A stretch of 8,717 nt of DNA from positions 1 through 8,717 of the forward strand of contig CAJXHQ010000094.1 of the NCBI GenBank assembly GCA_913054485.1. Reading direction: 5' to 3'. The notes below the pieces were generated by a model. That model was given only the letters and a program-made list of their open reading frames with translations, was not told where the DNA came from and did no database searches. Position numbers and translations under genes: made by a program. Of this stretch, positions 7,200-8,717 are shown in pieces; position 1 is the stretch's first letter; each line of letters opens with the position of its first letter. Source of the DNA: an uncultured Paracoccaceae bacterium (GTDB taxonomy: Bacteria; Pseudomonadota; Alphaproteobacteria; Rhodobacterales; Rhodobacteraceae).

Positions 7200-7799
7200 C
7201 TACACAGCCTTCAGGTCAACACCTGCCAACCGCATTTCTTCAAGCGCTGCGCTCAGCGAGCCCTCCAGGTCAATGGCCCGGCAAGCCTCCAGCGCAACAC
7301 TGGCGCGAAAACCAAGGCGCGCAGGATCCATCGCCGAATAAGCAACGCAGAAATCGGTGGCCAGCCCGGCAAAGGTCAACTCCGTGATGCCGCGGCTGCG
7401 CAGGTAGCCTTCCAGCCCGGTGGGGGTTGTGCGGTCATTCTCGAAAAAGGCCGAATAGCTGTCGATTGCACTGCGGAATCCCTTGCGGATGATCAGGTCG
7501 CCATCGGTGCGCAGATCCGGGTGAAACGCCGCGCCTTCAGTGCCTTGCACACAATGGTCCGGCCACAGCACCTGCCCGCCGTAGCCCATCTCGACCAAGC
7601 CGAATGGCGCTTGGCCGGGATGCGAAGAGGCAAAGGAGGAATGCCCCGCCGGGTGCCAGTCCTGGGTCAGGATCACCGCGTCTGCACCTTCCATCATCCG
7701 GTTGATCAGCGGCACCACCGCATCGCCGTCGGGCACCGCCAGAGCGCCCCCCGGACAGAAGTCATTCTGCACGTCCACAACAACCAGTGCGTTGCTCAT
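7200..7799 (-). CDS. pncA: Nicotinamidase (pyrazinamidase)
   Basis: A 199-residue cysteine hydrolase of the isochorismatase fold that converts nicotinamide to nicotinate and ammonia, feeding PncB. The triad is complete: Asp9 in VVVDVQNDFCPGG, Lys106 in IIRKGF and nucleophile Cys151 in GLATDFCV. The metal site is also present: Asp47, His49 and His53 in QDWHPAGH, and His82 in WPDHCVQGT. The length is close to E. coli PncA (about 213). The start at ATG 7799 is chosen because GGGGAG lies seven bases upstream and the beta-strand with Asp9 begins at once; the frame stays open upstream to about 7877 but that stretch is not protein-like. It is first in the leftward set pncA-kinase-pncB and is divergent from trhO, sharing a repeat-rich 97-bp promoter region. 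Its stop codon (7200-7202) directly abuts a possible TTG start of the kinase. Confidence 0.95.
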   Translation of the reverse strand: MSNALVVVDVQNDFCPGGALAVPDGDAVVPLINRMMEGADAVILTQDWHPAGHSSFASSHPGQAPFGLVEMGYGGQVLWPDHCVQGTEGAAFHPDLRTDGDLIIRKGFRSAIDSYSAFFENDRTTPTGLEGYLRSRGITELTFAGLATDFCVAYSAMDPARLGFRASVALEACRAIDLEGSLSAALEEMRLAGVDLKAV

Positions 7800-7829
7800 C
7801 CTATGTCTCCCCGCCGGCTTTTTACCGGT

Positions 7830-7880
7830 CCTGTCCCCCTTGATAAGCAGGAACAGCCCTTGAAACCAAGGGGGCACAGG
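7830..7880. promoter_or_regulatory. Nested inverted/direct repeats in the pncA-trhO divergent promoter region
   Basis: CCTGTCCCCCTTG (7830-7842) and CAAGGGGGCACAGG (7867-7880) form a long inverted repeat, perfect apart from one extra base. Inside it, CCCTTG-AAAC-CAAGGG (7857-7872) is a second perfect inverted repeat, and CCCTTGA recurs directly at 7837 and 7857, exactly 20 bp (two helical turns) apart. A weak leftward promoter for pncA overlaps it: TTGGTT (complement of 7864-7869), an 18-bp spacer, and TATCAA (complement of 7840-7845). These features suggest an operator for a dimeric regulator. I cannot match it to a named NAD regulator. Confidence 0.5.
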
Positions 7881-7888
7881 ACTATTGG
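7860..7888 (+). promoter_or_regulatory. Possible promoter of trhO
   Basis: TTGAAA (7860-7865), a 17-bp spacer and TATTGG (7883-7888) make a partial sigma-70-like promoter. Transcription would start about 7895, almost at ATG 7897, which fits the absence of a well-placed ribosome site. The -35 element lies within the inverted repeat shared with pncA. The -10 match is poor, so this is tentative. Confidence 0.25.
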
Positions 7889-7896
7889 CGCTTACT

Positions 7897-8717
7897 ATGT
7901 ACAGGATTGCCGCACTCTATCATTTCACCCGCTTTGAAGATCCCGCCGCGCTGAAGCCGGCGCTGCTGGCGCTGTGCGAAGCCGAAGACGTGACGGGCAC
8001 GCTGCTGCTGGCGCGCGAGGGCATCAACGGCACCATCGCCGGGCCTGCGGCCGGCATCGAAGCGGTGCTCTCCCATATCACCGCCCTGCCCGGCTGCGCC
8101 GCGCTGGAATGGAAAGAGGCGCAGGCCAAGGACGCGCCCTTCGGCCGCATGAAGGTGCGCCTGAAGAAAGAGATCGTCACCATGGGCCAGCCCGATGTCG
8201 ACCCGACGGCGCGCACTGGCCACTATGTGGAGCCGGAAGACTGGAACAATCTGATCCGCTCGGACGACGTGGTGGTGATCGACACCCGCAATGACTACGA
8301 AGTGGCCATCGGTACTTTCGAGGGCGCAGTGGATCCTGAAACCGCCAGCTTCCGCGATTTCCCGGCCTGGTGGGAAGAGAATCAAGCGCGGTTTCACAAC
8401 AAGCGCGTCGCGATGTTCTGCACCGGCGGCATACGCTGCGAGAAGTCGACCAATTATTTGCTCGGCCAGGGGGTGGAGGATGTCTACCACCTCAAGGGCG
8501 GCATTTTGCGCTACCTGGAAGAGGTGCCGCAGGAGGAAAGCTCTTGGCAGGGCGAGTGTTTTGTCTTCGACAACCGGGTTTCGGTCGGCCACGGGCTGCA
8601 GGAAGGCCCGCACGAACTCTGCCACGGCTGCCGCCGCCCGATCCTGCCGGGCGACAAGGCGCGGCCTGAATTCGAACAGGGGGTGACCTGCCATCTCTGT
8701 ATCGGGGACACCTCGGA
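7897..8717 (+). CDS. trhO: tRNA uridine(34) hydroxylase, rhodanese family, 3' end missing
   Basis: 273 complete codons of an open frame that runs off the window end. It matches the YceA/TrhO family, which hydroxylates uridine 34 in tRNA to 5-hydroxyuridine using oxygen, a step toward wobble-position cmo5U/mo5U. Visible landmarks: an N-terminal acylphosphatase-like domain with LLLAREGINGTIAG, the linker APFGRMKVRLKKEIVTMG, and a rhodanese domain beginning near VVVIDTRNDYE with the catalytic Cys175 and Cys181 in CTGGIRCEKST. A C-terminal four-cysteine cluster (Cys242, Cys245, Cys265, Cys268) looks like a zinc-binding ribbon, as in other members. ATG 7897 begins the typical MYRIAALYHFT start; no good Shine-Dalgarno precedes it (the nearest AGG is 16 bases away). 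About 30 residues or more are probably missing. It is divergent from pncA. Older annotations call such proteins rhodanese-related sulfurtransferases. Confidence 0.92.
   Translation, partial: MYRIAALYHFTRFEDPAALKPALLALCEAEDVTGTLLLAREGINGTIAGPAAGIEAVLSHITALPGCAALEWKEAQAKDAPFGRMKVRLKKEIVTMGQPDVDPTARTGHYVEPEDWNNLIRSDDVVVIDTRNDYEVAIGTFEGAVDPETASFRDFPAWWEENQARFHNKRVAMFCTGGIRCEKSTNYLLGQGVEDVYHLKGGILRYLEEVPQEESSWQGECFVFDNRVSVGHGLQEGPHELCHGCRRPILPGDKARPEFEQGVTCHLCIGDTS

Noticed and set aside
7882..8694. A 270-codon open frame on the - strand opposite trhO
   Set aside because: trhO on the + strand shows the CTGGIRC rhodanese site and is open from its ATG to the window end; the opposite frame has no motifs.

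Overview
The window looks like chromosomal DNA of a marine alphaproteobacterium of the Rhodobacteraceae (Roseobacter group, Leisingera/Phaeobacter/Ruegeria-like). This is inferred from high GC with GC-rich third codon positions, a cytochrome c2/c550 of the Rhodobacter/Paracoccus type, a type I isopentenyl diphosphate isomerase and the general style of the proteins. It could not be confirmed by a search. Nothing resembles a phage, insertion sequence, CRISPR array, rRNA or tRNA; it reads as core-genome housekeeping DNA.

Left part, all on the + strand: the 3' portion of a P1-family (DmpA-like) aminopeptidase cut by the window edge (1-857); a 141-bp palindrome-rich gap; a secreted cytochrome c2/c550 (999-1478) closed by a clear 12-bp hairpin terminator (1503-1531); isopentenyl diphosphate isomerase idi (1622-2164); and a PhzS-like FAD aromatic monooxygenase (2239-3486).

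Middle and right part, on the - strand and read right to left: pncA nicotinamidase (7799-7200), a membrane-anchored PAS hybrid histidine kinase (7139-4896) and pncB nicotinate phosphoribosyltransferase (4834-3545). The three are tightly spaced and probably form one operon. PncA deamidates nicotinamide to nicotinate and PncB converts nicotinate to its mononucleotide, so the two enzymes form the Preiss-Handler entry into NAD. The sensor kinase placed between them is the most interesting arrangement here.

At the right edge, divergent from pncA, begins trhO (7897 to beyond 8717), a rhodanese-family tRNA uridine-34 hydroxylase cut by the window end. The 97-bp pncA/trhO divergent region carries nested inverted and direct repeats that look like an operator. 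The gap between the convergent monooxygenase and pncB genes (3487-3544) holds no strong terminator that I can see. No gene-free stretch exceeds 300 bases.
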